26,702 bases of DNA from the NCBI GenBank assembly GCA_964653795.1, contig CAZZHO010000050.1:1-26702 (forward strand). Direction: 5' to 3'. This DNA comes from JAWPMT01 sp964653795. Lineage in GTDB: Bacteria > Bacteroidota > Bacteroidia > Cytophagales > Cyclobacteriaceae. The position numbers were made by a program, and so were the translations under genes. Under the pieces are notes generated by a model, which was given only the letters and a program-made list of their open reading frames with translations, was not told the origin of the DNA and did no database searches. Below are positions 1 through 6,717 of this stretch, piece after piece; the first letter of the stretch is position 1; every line of letters begins with the position of its first letter.

Positions 1-395
1 TGGAAAAGATGGAGTTTACCTGGGATGAAATACATGAAGTAGCTGAGCAATTGGAACATATAAAATCAAAAAAACTGGTTGATCAACTGGACAAGTTATT
101 GGGGTATCCGAAATATGATCCACATGGAGACCCAATACCAAATGCTAATGGTAAGGTTATAAAGACCAGTAAGACTACTTTAGATCAGGAACCACCTGGC
201 AAGTGTTTAAAGGTAGTAGGGGTCAGGAACGACTCACCGGACTTTCTTCAGCACCTCACTCAAATAGGCCTTGTTATTGATAGCGAGATTATCATCAGAT
301 CATATCACAAATTTGATGGTTCTCTTGACATAGAAATTGAAGGGAAGCCAAGAATGATCAGTAAGAAGGTTGCTGAGAACGTCTATGTGTCCTGA
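1..395 (+). CDS. DtxR/MntR-family metal-dependent transcriptional regulator, 5'-truncated
   Basis: The reading frame is open to the window edge, so the N-terminal winged-helix DNA-binding domain lies outside; the ATG at position 9 is internal. The visible part begins in the dimerisation/metal-binding domain. The stretch WDEIHEVAEQLEH, and then GYPKYDPHGDPIP, are hallmark segments of DtxR/MntR/SirR proteins, in which His and Glu residues of this region bind the metal. The last 65 or so residues (from about KCLKVVGV to the end) look like the SH3-like FeoA domain found at the C-terminus of many members. Such proteins repress manganese or iron uptake genes when metal is bound. Which metal is sensed cannot be decided here. 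It ends at a stop overlapping a terminator hairpin and appears unrelated to the cassette that follows. Confidence 0.9.
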   Translation, partial: EKMEFTWDEIHEVAEQLEHIKSKKLVDQLDKLLGYPKYDPHGDPIPNANGKVIKTSKTTLDQEPPGKCLKVVGVRNDSPDFLQHLTQIGLVIDSEIIIRSYHKFDGSLDIEIEGKPRMISKKVAENVYVS

Positions 396-432
396 ACTTT
401 TGGACAGGACTGAATCAACAATCAGTTTTTTT
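389..432 (+). terminator. Probable intrinsic terminator of the DtxR-like gene
   Basis: Two small hairpins follow one another at the stop codon. GTCCTG (389-394) pairs with CAGGAC (405-410). Alternatively ACTGA (409-413) pairs with TCAGT (422-426), directly followed by a run of seven T. The second hairpin plus T-tract is the better terminator. The stem is short, so strength is uncertain. Confidence 0.55.
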
Positions 433-892
433 GTGTTTCCTATTAGTTGGTATAATGGTCCCATTTACTTGGAACAATACGGGTAATTTTCAACTAGCAT
501 GGTCAAAAGGAGTTGTGTACGTGGAATCGTAGATAATCGCCTATGAGTTTTAGAGGTGCTTGGTTATGGTCGGCATAAAATCGGTTTACTGCCTCTGAAT
601 GTTCTCTGGTTAAGCCCCATCCGGACACGCTTGTGTTCTTCCCGATTGGCCCGAAATCTTTTCCCAAATATTCAATAATCCCGAATCTTGGCATGTGCCG
701 GTAGACCACCAGCCCGTCTAATTCACCCATATCCATATTGTTTTCAATTCTTCAGCTCTACTTAGAACTGTCATGGTACCAAAGGCCAAAAACTGGCCAA
801 TGATTCCTGGCCTATTCCCATGAATTTAGTCCTCACAATCGGGTTTAAAGACCCTTGTTTTTGAAGCAATAAAGTAAGAAAAGAAAAAGCAA
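433..892. other. Largely non-coding spacer upstream of the cassette
   Basis: This stretch separates the host regulator from the cassette. It holds one doubtful minus-strand ORF (503-736), a small perfect inverted repeat GGCCA-AAAAC-TGGCC at 784-798, a weak hairpin GGGTT/GACCC at 841-854 and a TATAAT at 451-456 with no plus-strand gene close by. A promoter for the cassette would be expected near 780-880, but I find no convincing TAnnTTTG-type Bacteroidota -7 element. No integrase or attachment-like direct repeat is visible. Confidence 0.5.
503..736 (-). CDS. Doubtful 77-residue hypothetical protein
   Basis: This is the only open frame of note in the spacer, on the strand opposite both neighbours. 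The translation is hydrophilic and of ordinary amino-acid composition, with no signal peptide, membrane segment or motif I recognise. There is no clear Shine-Dalgarno sequence before the ATG. It could be a real small gene, a fragment of a decayed gene or chance; no competing frame on the other strand explains it. It is listed because nothing else accounts for this stretch. Confidence 0.3.
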   Translation of the reverse strand: MDMGELDGLVVYRHMPRFGIIEYLGKDFGPIGKNTSVSGWGLTREHSEAVNRFYADHNQAPLKLIGDYLRFHVHNSF

Positions 893-1066
893 ATGGCAGC
901 AGAAGGAAGTGATATCGACTGGAAGAATCTGGCTATCGCAGGTGGCATCTGTTTAGTTGTAGGTGCAGCCGTTGGGGCCTTCTTATTAGGCCCTAAAGTG
1001 GTTAAGTGGAAGGCCAAAAGAGAAGCTAAGAAAAAGCAAGTTCAGCAACAAGCATCCAGTAAATAA
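893..1066 (+). CDS. 57-residue single-pass membrane protein, first gene of the cassette
   Basis: Translated by hand: a short acidic N-terminus (MAAEGSDIDW), then a Gly/Ala/Val-rich hydrophobic helix at about residues 13-33, followed by a Lys/Arg/Gln tail (WKAKREAKKKQVQQQ). The positive-inside rule predicts N-out/C-in in a plasma or virion membrane. A purine-rich stretch (AAGAAAAAG) precedes the ATG and may act as a weak ribosome site. The same helix-then-basic-tail design recurs in many downstream cassette genes, which supports it as real despite its size. Function unknown; by analogy with membrane-containing phages it could be a minor membrane protein of a particle. Confidence 0.7.
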   Translation: MAAEGSDIDWKNLAIAGGICLVVGAAVGAFLLGPKVVKWKAKREAKKKQVQQQASSK

Positions 1067-1102
1067 TGCCCCCACGGATAAAGCCTGGGAAAAGCCATTC
1101 AT

Positions 1103-1169
1103 CCGCTCTCGTTGGTCAGGACTGTACCGAAAATCGGACGTAGCACCACACTTCGCCTGACGAGAGCGG
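1103..1169 (+). repeat. Long inverted repeat with inner hairpin in the leader of the 299-residue gene
   Basis: CCGCTCTCGT...TCAGG (1103-1120) is complementary to CCTGACGAGAGCGG (1156-1169), with a 3-base bulge (TGG) in the left arm. Inside the loop a second stem, CCGA-AAA-TCGG (1127-1137), can form. The fold lies between the stop of the first gene and the ATG at 1199, so it would be in the untranslated leader. It could control translation, protect an RNA end or be a protein-binding or packaging signal; no T-tract follows it, so it is not a classical terminator. Confidence 0.6.
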
Positions 1170-1198
1170 GCCAATAGGTAATTGAAGAATTAAATACG

Positions 1199-2098
1199 AT
1201 GAGAGAATTTGATGACGAGTTGGCCGCTTACGAAGAAGAGGCGGAGGACCGTTACGATGATTACAACGATTATGACGAAGACTACGAGGAGGATGATTTC
1301 TTTCCAGATGAGGAGGAAGTGATGGTGGACGAGGAGTATGATGATGATGACTATGAGTATGAAGATTACATCCCATTTGAGGATGAGATGTATGATAGTT
1401 ATAAGACCTCAACAGTCGGACGCATCGACCCCAATGACCGCACCATTACCGTTGTTGTAAAGAACGACTCTGACGCAGACAAAGAAGCTATCGTTTTTGG
1501 AGGGAATGAGTCACCTGCTGTGCCTGATGGCGTTAGCATCACGGTGGAGGAAAGCTCCCACAAGGAGGTGCAAGAAGAGAGCAAAAGCAATCCATTCAAG
1601 ATATCAGGAATGAAAATGTCGGTATCTGATGAGTTGCAGTTCGACCATGTCCTGAGCATTACCCGTAAGACCGCAACTGGTTCAAAAACCGCAAGGGTTT
1701 ACCAGCCCAGGAATGCGACCTCACCACAAAACTTTAGTGGGAAACAAATTGATGATTCCTCCTTTGAAATGGATGTGACCGGTCAGGATTCCTTGAGGTT
1801 TACCATTCGTTCCAAAGCCACGGCAGTCTTCACCTTCACCATAAAGGCAAGAGCTAATATGGGCAACATCCTGAAAGGATCTAATGTGGCCGAGCTTTCA
1901 AGAGCTCCCAGAACTACAGGATTGCCTCAGATTGACTTGATGCGTCAACGCAGACGTAGAAGACCTCCTACCGCACGTCCCGTGAGAAGGAGACCAGTGA
2001 GAGGTTACATACGCAGTGGGCGCAAAAAGAAAAGGCCAAGTCTCAATCGCCTGCGTTCCAAAGCAAGGTTTGCGGTGCGTAGAAGGCCAAGAGGCTAG
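1199..2098 (+). CDS. 299-residue bipolar beta-rich protein, candidate major structural (capsid-like) protein
   Basis: Three zones are visible. Residues 1-66 are almost entirely Asp/Glu/Tyr. Residues 80-226 alternate in a beta-strand pattern (TITVVVKND, EAIVFGGN, SLRFTIRS, AVFTFTIKA). Residues 249-299 are very basic and Arg/Pro-rich, resembling a nucleic-acid-binding arm. There is no signal peptide or membrane helix. The core is homologous by eye to two blocks of the 567-residue propeller protein: NP.......S.EL.F....TATG....SPQNF occurs in both. The gene sits behind a structured leader and ends at an intrinsic terminator, a layout that fits expression at a higher level than the genes after it. 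A virion coat or core protein is my inference; no catalytic motif is seen. Confidence 0.75.
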   Translation: MREFDDELAAYEEEAEDRYDDYNDYDEDYEEDDFFPDEEEVMVDEEYDDDDYEYEDYIPFEDEMYDSYKTSTVGRIDPNDRTITVVVKNDSDADKEAIVFGGNESPAVPDGVSITVEESSHKEVQEESKSNPFKISGMKMSVSDELQFDHVLSITRKTATGSKTARVYQPRNATSPQNFSGKQIDDSSFEMDVTGQDSLRFTIRSKATAVFTFTIKARANMGNILKGSNVAELSRAPRTTGLPQIDLMRQRRRRRPPTARPVRRRPVRGYIRSGRKKKRPSLNRLRSKARFAVRRRPRG

Positions 2099-2127
2099 AA
2101 ACAAGACATTGGAGTAGTAGGAAGAGT

Positions 2128-2171
2128 GGCAGCCTGTGTGGATCACACGATACCGCCAGGCTGTCTTTTTT
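2128..2171 (+). terminator. Intrinsic terminator or attenuator after the 299-residue gene
   Basis: A 9-bp stem (GGCAGCCTG 2128-2136 with CAGGCTGTC 2157-2165, one G-T pair) is followed at once by six T. The loop can form a second hairpin, GTGTG-GAT-CACAC (2136-2148). It lies 30 bases after the upstream stop and 13 before the next ATG. Partial read-through would set the level of the downstream genes. Confidence 0.75.
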
Positions 2172-2183
2172 AAACCCTATCCC

Positions 2184-2801
2184 ATGAAAGAACTGGCACA
2201 AAAAAAGTTCGCCCCTAACCGCATTGAGTATATAGTTTTCTCGCATCCAAAGGAGGTGAGACAGATGGTTGAGGACTTTGATTATGAAGCACCTCAAAAC
2301 CTGGGTGATCTATGCGAGACAGTACGATTCCTTATTAGGAAGTACAAAAAAAAGGCCATTGTTGCCTTACTCAAAATTCATCCAGATCGTGAGGCACTGC
2401 TATCCATCGAGAAGCAAGAAGAAGATCAATTCTGTTCAGCCTGTTCTGAGCACAATTACAACTCAGAAGACAATTACTGCGGTTCCTGCGGACATTCGAA
2501 TTATACCGGAAACAAAAGTGAATTTCTTGCTCAGCTTGAAGGAATGAGCAAATCCGAATTAGATACCTACTACCAAAATCTCTTAAAGAAATCAAAGCTT
2601 AATCCTGATGACCAGGACCTCTCTGAAGAGGTGCAAATGGTGTGGAACCATATCAGGTTGAACAAAGAGGATGATGCAAAGGAATCGGACGAACGTCCGG
2701 CTGTCGCCACCATTGCTATGGAGCAATCCATGTTTATAGGTGTTTTTGCGATGGTATTTGTGGTTGGGGTTATCGTAGGTACGAGCCTCAAAACTGGATA
2801 A
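2184..2801 (+). CDS. 205-residue zinc-ribbon protein with C-terminal membrane anchor
   Basis: I place the start at the ATG at 2184 because the frame-extending ATG at 2136 lies inside the terminator stem. Residues 1-80 form a helical domain ending in IHPDRE. Cys84, Cys87, Cys99 and Cys102 make a CxxC-x11-CxxC zinc ribbon. A charged helical linker follows, and residues 182-200 are a hydrophobic C-terminal helix with only SLKTG after it, a tail-anchored layout that leaves most of the protein on the cytoplasmic or particle-interior side. Function unknown. The gene is 5 bases from the next one and probably co-translated. A scaffold or assembly role at the membrane is possible but not shown. Confidence 0.7.
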   Translation: MKELAQKKFAPNRIEYIVFSHPKEVRQMVEDFDYEAPQNLGDLCETVRFLIRKYKKKAIVALLKIHPDREALLSIEKQEEDQFCSACSEHNYNSEDNYCGSCGHSNYTGNKSEFLAQLEGMSKSELDTYYQNLLKKSKLNPDDQDLSEEVQMVWNHIRLNKEDDAKESDERPAVATIAMEQSMFIGVFAMVFVVGVIVGTSLKTG

Positions 2802-2806
2802 GATAA

Positions 2807-3502
2807 ATGCAAGACAAACGATATGCCGGTGCCATAAACGTCATTGCCCATTTGGTTTTAACCAAGCCCAATGTGGTAAGAAAGTTCTTGGCCAATAATG
2901 GTGTTCGCGTTTCCAGGGAGGCAGGTGAAAAGCAATTGGTCAATGAGATTATTGATCTGATAGAAACCAAGGACCCCAATGTATTGGAGGATCTCACCAG
3001 CCTTTTTGCTTCCCATATCACCTTCAAGGGAAAAGAGCTCCTGGCCTTGGGGGATAAGACCAGTACACCTGAAGAGGACGAGTTTCTTGGAGCGGCACTG
3101 GGAGCAGCGGCAGGCTTGGTAAAGGGAATTGGTAGCTGGATCGGAGCTAAAAAAAGGCGAAAGGCAGCCGAAGCAGCACACAAGCGGAACATTGCAGCCC
3201 AAATGGCCCAGTCCAAAGCAAATCAGGCAAAAGCTGAGGCTATGGCACGCATGGAGGCCATGCGGATCAAACAAGAGCAACAGGCTGCTGAACGAAGACG
3301 GCAAGCTGAAAAGGCGGAACGAGAGAGAAAGGAGAAAAAGGAAAAAGAGGAAGCAAAAGTAAGAAAGCAGAAGCAGACCGAGATGTATATGGCAATGGGA
3401 GGTGGATTAATTCTGGTCATTGGCTTGGTAGTATTTGTTTCCATGAAGAAGAAAGCGCCAGCGCCATACCCCCCACCAGCAGCATATCCAACTGCCCGAT
3501 AA
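2807..3502 (+). CDS. 231-residue protein: helical head, amphipathic Gly/Ala segment, charged coiled coil, membrane helix
   Basis: Residues 1-80 are a compact helical region. Residues 93-114 (FLGAALGAAAGLVKGIGSW and on) resemble a fusion- or pore-type Gly/Ala amphipathic helix and run straight into a KKRRK cluster. Residues 116-190 are a long, highly charged Ala/Lys/Glu/Arg helix, probably a coiled coil. Residues 193-213 form a membrane helix followed by KKK and a Pro-rich tail. No enzyme motif is visible. The combination suggests a membrane-bound spacer or a membrane-penetrating structural protein. The real-gene call is firm from length, neighbours and composition; the role is unknown. Confidence 0.7.
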   Translation: MQDKRYAGAINVIAHLVLTKPNVVRKFLANNGVRVSREAGEKQLVNEIIDLIETKDPNVLEDLTSLFASHITFKGKELLALGDKTSTPEEDEFLGAALGAAAGLVKGIGSWIGAKKRRKAAEAAHKRNIAAQMAQSKANQAKAEAMARMEAMRIKQEQQAAERRRQAEKAERERKEKKEKEEAKVRKQKQTEMYMAMGGGLILVIGLVVFVSMKKKAPAPYPPPAAYPTAR

Positions 3503-3511
3503 TAAGTGATA

Positions 3512-3549
3512 AAGGGTTACTGGAGGCAGTAAAGAGTTTCCAGACCCTT
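3512..3549 (+). repeat. Intergenic hairpin, possible weak terminator or processing site
   Basis: AAGGGT (3512-3517) and CTGGA (3520-3524) pair with TCCAG (3539-3543) and ACCCTT (3544-3549), giving 11 bp with a 2-base bulge. No real T-tract follows (CTTAGAC). It lies in the 61-base gap before the 75-residue gene and may be a regulatory or RNA-processing structure. Confidence 0.45.
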
Positions 3550-3563
3550 CTTAGACAAGTGAA

Positions 3564-3791
3564 ATGAGCATACTAGCAACGATAACTGAAGATGAATTCA
3601 GCCAGGACGGTGAGATTCCGGCTGGTTTTCTCTTCGCATCGGTGAAAAACGTAGGAGATCAAACTGCACATGTAAATGGTGCCGAATTGGAACCAGGAGA
3701 GGCAAAAACTTACCCGTTTGTAGGTAAGGGCTGCAAAGCAATACCCTATCAGGTCAATGGCTCCACTTTACGGATTATGTACCACATGTAG
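3564..3791 (+). CDS. 75-residue beta-rich protein, no membrane segment
   Basis: This small protein lacks a signal peptide or membrane helix. It shows alternating strands and the pattern VKNVGDQTAHVNGAELEPGEA, then a final short strand (STLRIMYHM). The layout (a strand with NVG, a tight VNG turn, then a Pro-Gly-Glu turn) is typical of small immunoglobulin-like or SH3-like beta-sandwiches seen as minor decorating or spike-base proteins in phages. That comparison is from style only. It is flanked by two structured or short gaps rather than start/stop overlaps, so it may be translated independently. Being soluble, unlike its neighbours, it is a candidate surface or vertex component. Confidence 0.65.
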   Translation: MSILATITEDEFSQDGEIPAGFLFASVKNVGDQTAHVNGAELEPGEAKTYPFVGKGCKAIPYQVNGSTLRIMYHM

Positions 3792-3818
3792 GTCTCATTG
3801 ACCCAATAAAAAAACAAA

Positions 3819-4247
3819 ATGATTGCAGGAGAAACTGAAGCAATTCTAAGTCGATACGGGGAAGATTACGATGATTTTTTCGGTCTATTCAAAAAGAAAA
3901 AACGAACCCCGGAAGAAGAGGCCGAACGTAAAGAGAAACGAACCAAATTCTGGTCGGATGTAACAACAACGATCAAGGATCTTGCAGCCCTGAGCATTAC
4001 GCCAACACCCGGCACAACCGTTCAGGCTCAGATGCCTCAAACATCTCCGGTTGATTACCAATTTTCATTCGGTTCGGAAGACCCAGGTGTCAACCAGATT
4101 GAATCCCCCTCAAACAAGGAGGATGATAAAGATGACAAGGATAAAGGATGGCCAATACTACCAATCGCCATAGGGACACTCGTGGTTATTGGAGCCGCCT
4201 ATTGGGGTTATACAGCCCTTAAAAAAGCCAATCAACTAAATACTTAG
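3819..4247 (+). CDS. 142-residue C-terminally membrane-anchored protein
   Basis: Residues 1-60 are charged and helical with a FKKKKR cluster at 24-29. Residues 61-100 are Pro/Thr/Ser-rich and probably extended. A Lys/Asp run (EDDKDDKDK) precedes a membrane helix at about 111-132, then a short tail (TALKKANQLNT). No catalytic motif or known family is recognised. The stop is 4 bases before the GTG of the protease gene, so the two are likely co-translated. The role is unknown; it fits the general pattern of single-pass proteins in this cassette. Confidence 0.65.
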   Translation: MIAGETEAILSRYGEDYDDFFGLFKKKKRTPEEEAERKEKRTKFWSDVTTTIKDLAALSITPTPGTTVQAQMPQTSPVDYQFSFGSEDPGVNQIESPSNKEDDKDDKDKGWPILPIAIGTLVVIGAAYWGYTALKKANQLNT

Positions 4248-4250
4248 CCA

Positions 4251-5006
4251 GTGTTGATACCCATTCCCTCACAATACAAGCCGCTTACTGTTAGCCTCAA
4301 ATTGGAGGCAAATGATGATGTGATCATGGGTATTTGGGTTTATCAGCCCAATAGGCCAAATACCCATTACTTCCGCAGAAAAGTCTCTATGGATAAGGGA
4401 GAGCTTCGAACCATTCAGGTTCCCCTTCCCGTGAGTCCAAATCGTCTGGTGCTTGAGATTTACGATAAGCGATCCAGTTCGGATGCCCGATTCAAACTTA
4501 AGGACATATCCATTGAACCCTTGAACCATAAGCGTACATGGGCTAGTCCTGAGCGTCATCGTTTTATGGAATTCGCCATAGATTTCGCTCAAAAGGCGGG
4601 ATATCTCAAACCGGGTTTTTATCCTTCCAAGGATGACGAATTCCTTATTCAATATCTACCCGTTATCGAGGACGATTTTGGTAACGAACTGGTAACTCCG
4701 GCCCGCATCCATCGCAACATGCCAAGGGTGCAACTCTCGCAAAAGCTGATCTCCCAGATGAGCATCCCGGTAAGAATAGCGATTCTTTCTCATGAGGGAT
4801 GTCATTTCTTCTTGAACACTCGCAGTGAAAAGGAAGCTGACCTATGTGGTATCAGGTATTATCTGGACTATGGATTTCCAAAAATTGAAGCTGTTTATGC
4901 CGCCACTAAGGTCTTTGCCATGCGTCCGGATGCGATTGGAAAGGCTCATGTGAATCGGACTAAAGACATCATGCAGTTTATTGATCAATATAAATCTGTG
5001 GCATGA
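4251..5006 (+). CDS. 251-residue zinc metalloprotease (HEGCH)
   Basis: The frame opens with GTG at 4251, close behind the previous stop, and no nearby ATG fits better. Residues 10-90 are beta-rich. The catalytic part holds HEGCH at 181-185, a perfect HExxH zinc motif, followed by EKEAD at 193-197, matching the ExxAD pattern in which the Glu is the third zinc ligand (gluzincin type). The short spacing between the two motifs is unusual for M48 proteases. No signal peptide or membrane helix is present, so it is cytoplasmic or packaged. It overlaps the next gene by 4 bases (ATGA). In this setting it could mature structural proteins or help cross the host envelope; both are inference. Confidence 0.75.
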   Translation: MLIPIPSQYKPLTVSLKLEANDDVIMGIWVYQPNRPNTHYFRRKVSMDKGELRTIQVPLPVSPNRLVLEIYDKRSSSDARFKLKDISIEPLNHKRTWASPERHRFMEFAIDFAQKAGYLKPGFYPSKDDEFLIQYLPVIEDDFGNELVTPARIHRNMPRVQLSQKLISQMSIPVRIAILSHEGCHFFLNTRSEKEADLCGIRYYLDYGFPKIEAVYAATKVFAMRPDAIGKAHVNRTKDIMQFIDQYKSVA

Positions 5007-6706
5007 AGAAGACGTGGCCTATCATATTAGCAGGTGCCGCAGGTGTAGGGTTAGGCTTATGGCTTCACCAATGCACGGAGGTCCCAGGAGAACAGAAAAA
5101 GGATTGTGACTGTGGATGTGGAGGATCTTCGAAGGTAACTCCACAATCTTCTGAACTTCCAGATGACCAAGGTTACAGCGGACGTAACGACCTGGCCCCG
5201 GAAAGTGTAAGGGCGATTACCAGAAATCTCTCAAAAGGCAGGAAAACACGAAGTCCAAAAACCATCGTTGCAAGAAGAGAGCCTAAGCCCTCAATACCTC
5301 TTAGGGTCGGACATTTTGAGCAGCAGCACGCACAGGCTTTAAATGAAAAATACAAAAAAGCCCAGGTCAGCTTATACAATCCTACCGATCAGGAATTAAG
5401 CGTTACGCTTTGGGCTGCCAATCAAGAGAACGAACAAGTCGAAACTGCTATTTCCCGGTCTTTGATACTTGAAGAGGCCAATCACATTCAAGCTATGGGC
5501 TGGAATCCGGCCAATCAGTTCCTCTATGTGATCAGTCAGTTGAGTAATAGTGTATCCGTAATAAGTTCCAATGGCGAGCTGGAAACAGAAATCTCTTTGG
5601 AACCGAATTCCTTCCCAGGCACTAATTCACCGGTTGACCTGGAAATACAAACCGATCCGGGGAAACCGAGTTATGGATTTGTTTATGTCATAGGGTCAGT
5701 GGCCAATACCGTGACGGTGATTAGCCCAGACCATCAGGTGACTACCACAATTGAAACCGGAGTTCGTCCAGTCAACATTGCCTTCAATTCTGATAAAACC
5801 TTGCTGTATGTTGCGAACCTTGGTGAGCACTCCATATGTGTTATAGATCCGGTGAGTCTGGAGTCCATTCAAAAGCTTCAAACTCCCGTTAGCAACCCCT
5901 TGGCCATTGAGCCATGTTCGAGCACCGGAGATTTGTTTGTGGTTTACCTGGAAAGCAATACCGTCAGTATTCTATCCTCGGATGGAGTGCTGATCGAAAA
6001 CCTTGACTCAACTCTCGTTGACCCTAACGCCCTCACTTATCATCCTTCTACCGATCAAATGCTTTTGGTGGATGAAATGGGTAAGGCCGCAAAAATTGAC
6101 TGCCAAAACCTGGAGCTGGAGGTACTTAGTTTTCAGGTGGCTTCTTTTCATTTTGATGAAGGGAATCAAAGGCTATATGCCCTTTCCCCTTCAGGAAGCT
6201 TGTCCCAATTGGATCAGAGCTTTACCCATTTGGAGAGCGAGGAAATCAATGGAGAGCTTATTGCCTTCGATGGATCTGGTGATCCGATCGGACTTAACCC
6301 AACAAGTAATACGATTTACTGGACAAGCAATCAAACACAAGGAATCGTCTTTGATGAGGATTACCTGGAAAGAAGACAGGACTTCAAATATAACCCTGCT
6401 CTAATAAAGCATGTCCGGTTTCACATCTCCGGGGAGCTCCCGTTCCAAACCCTGAATCTCGTAAATCAAACCGCTACAGGAAAATCCCATAGCACAACCT
6501 TGTCTATGTCGGATTATCAAAGCCCTCAAAATTTTCAAAAAGTATATGAAGTCACGGGGATGAACGGAAGTATGATCGATGGCAAAACCGGCTGGCAATT
6601 CAAAGTGGCCCCCGGTCAGAGAATAAGCACCTTGATCTACTACGAGCAATTCGAAATGTATCGACTGGTGCCGGAGCACAGTCGCAAATCAATACCCATA
6701 ATGTAA
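5003..6706 (+). CDS. 567-residue membrane-anchored YVTN-type beta-propeller nested in a beta-sandwich domain
   Basis: An N-terminal membrane helix (residues 4-22) is followed by a Cys cluster (CDCGCG, 35-40) and a basic, disordered linker. From about 163 to 450 there are repeats of the YVTN/YncE type (QFLYVISQLSNSVSVISS, LLYVANLGEHSICVIDP, DLFVVYLESNTVSILSS). Propellers of this kind bind proteins or surfaces. The propeller is bracketed by residues 118-145 and 466-556, which match the core of the 299-residue protein (NP.......S.EL.F....TATG...SPQNF, and before the insertion a strand-turn-strand with NPTDQE aligning to NDSDAD). So the propeller replaces a loop of a coat-like beta-sandwich. A spike or vertex protein is the most attractive reading. 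It starts within the ATGA overlap of the protease gene. Confidence 0.8.
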   Translation: MKKTWPIILAGAAGVGLGLWLHQCTEVPGEQKKDCDCGCGGSSKVTPQSSELPDDQGYSGRNDLAPESVRAITRNLSKGRKTRSPKTIVARREPKPSIPLRVGHFEQQHAQALNEKYKKAQVSLYNPTDQELSVTLWAANQENEQVETAISRSLILEEANHIQAMGWNPANQFLYVISQLSNSVSVISSNGELETEISLEPNSFPGTNSPVDLEIQTDPGKPSYGFVYVIGSVANTVTVISPDHQVTTTIETGVRPVNIAFNSDKTLLYVANLGEHSICVIDPVSLESIQKLQTPVSNPLAIEPCSSTGDLFVVYLESNTVSILSSDGVLIENLDSTLVDPNALTYHPSTDQMLLVDEMGKAAKIDCQNLELEVLSFQVASFHFDEGNQRLYALSPSGSLSQLDQSFTHLESEEINGELIAFDGSGDPIGLNPTSNTIYWTSNQTQGIVFDEDYLERRQDFKYNPALIKHVRFHISGELPFQTLNLVNQTATGKSHSTTLSMSDYQSPQNFQKVYEVTGMNGSMIDGKTGWQFKVAPGQRISTLIYYEQFEMYRLVPEHSRKSIPIM

Positions 6707-6717
6707 ATATCAGCATA

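Noticed and set aside
1116..1412. Minus-strand His/Pro-rich frame
   Set aside because: It is the antisense of the Asp/Glu/Tyr-rich start of the 299-residue gene; its His/Ser/Pro composition is a by-product of GAT/GAG codons.
2136..2183. Longer N-terminus for the zinc-ribbon gene (ATG at 2136)
   Set aside because: The codons fall inside the intrinsic terminator stem and T-tract; the ATG at 2184 after the T-run gives a sensible protein.
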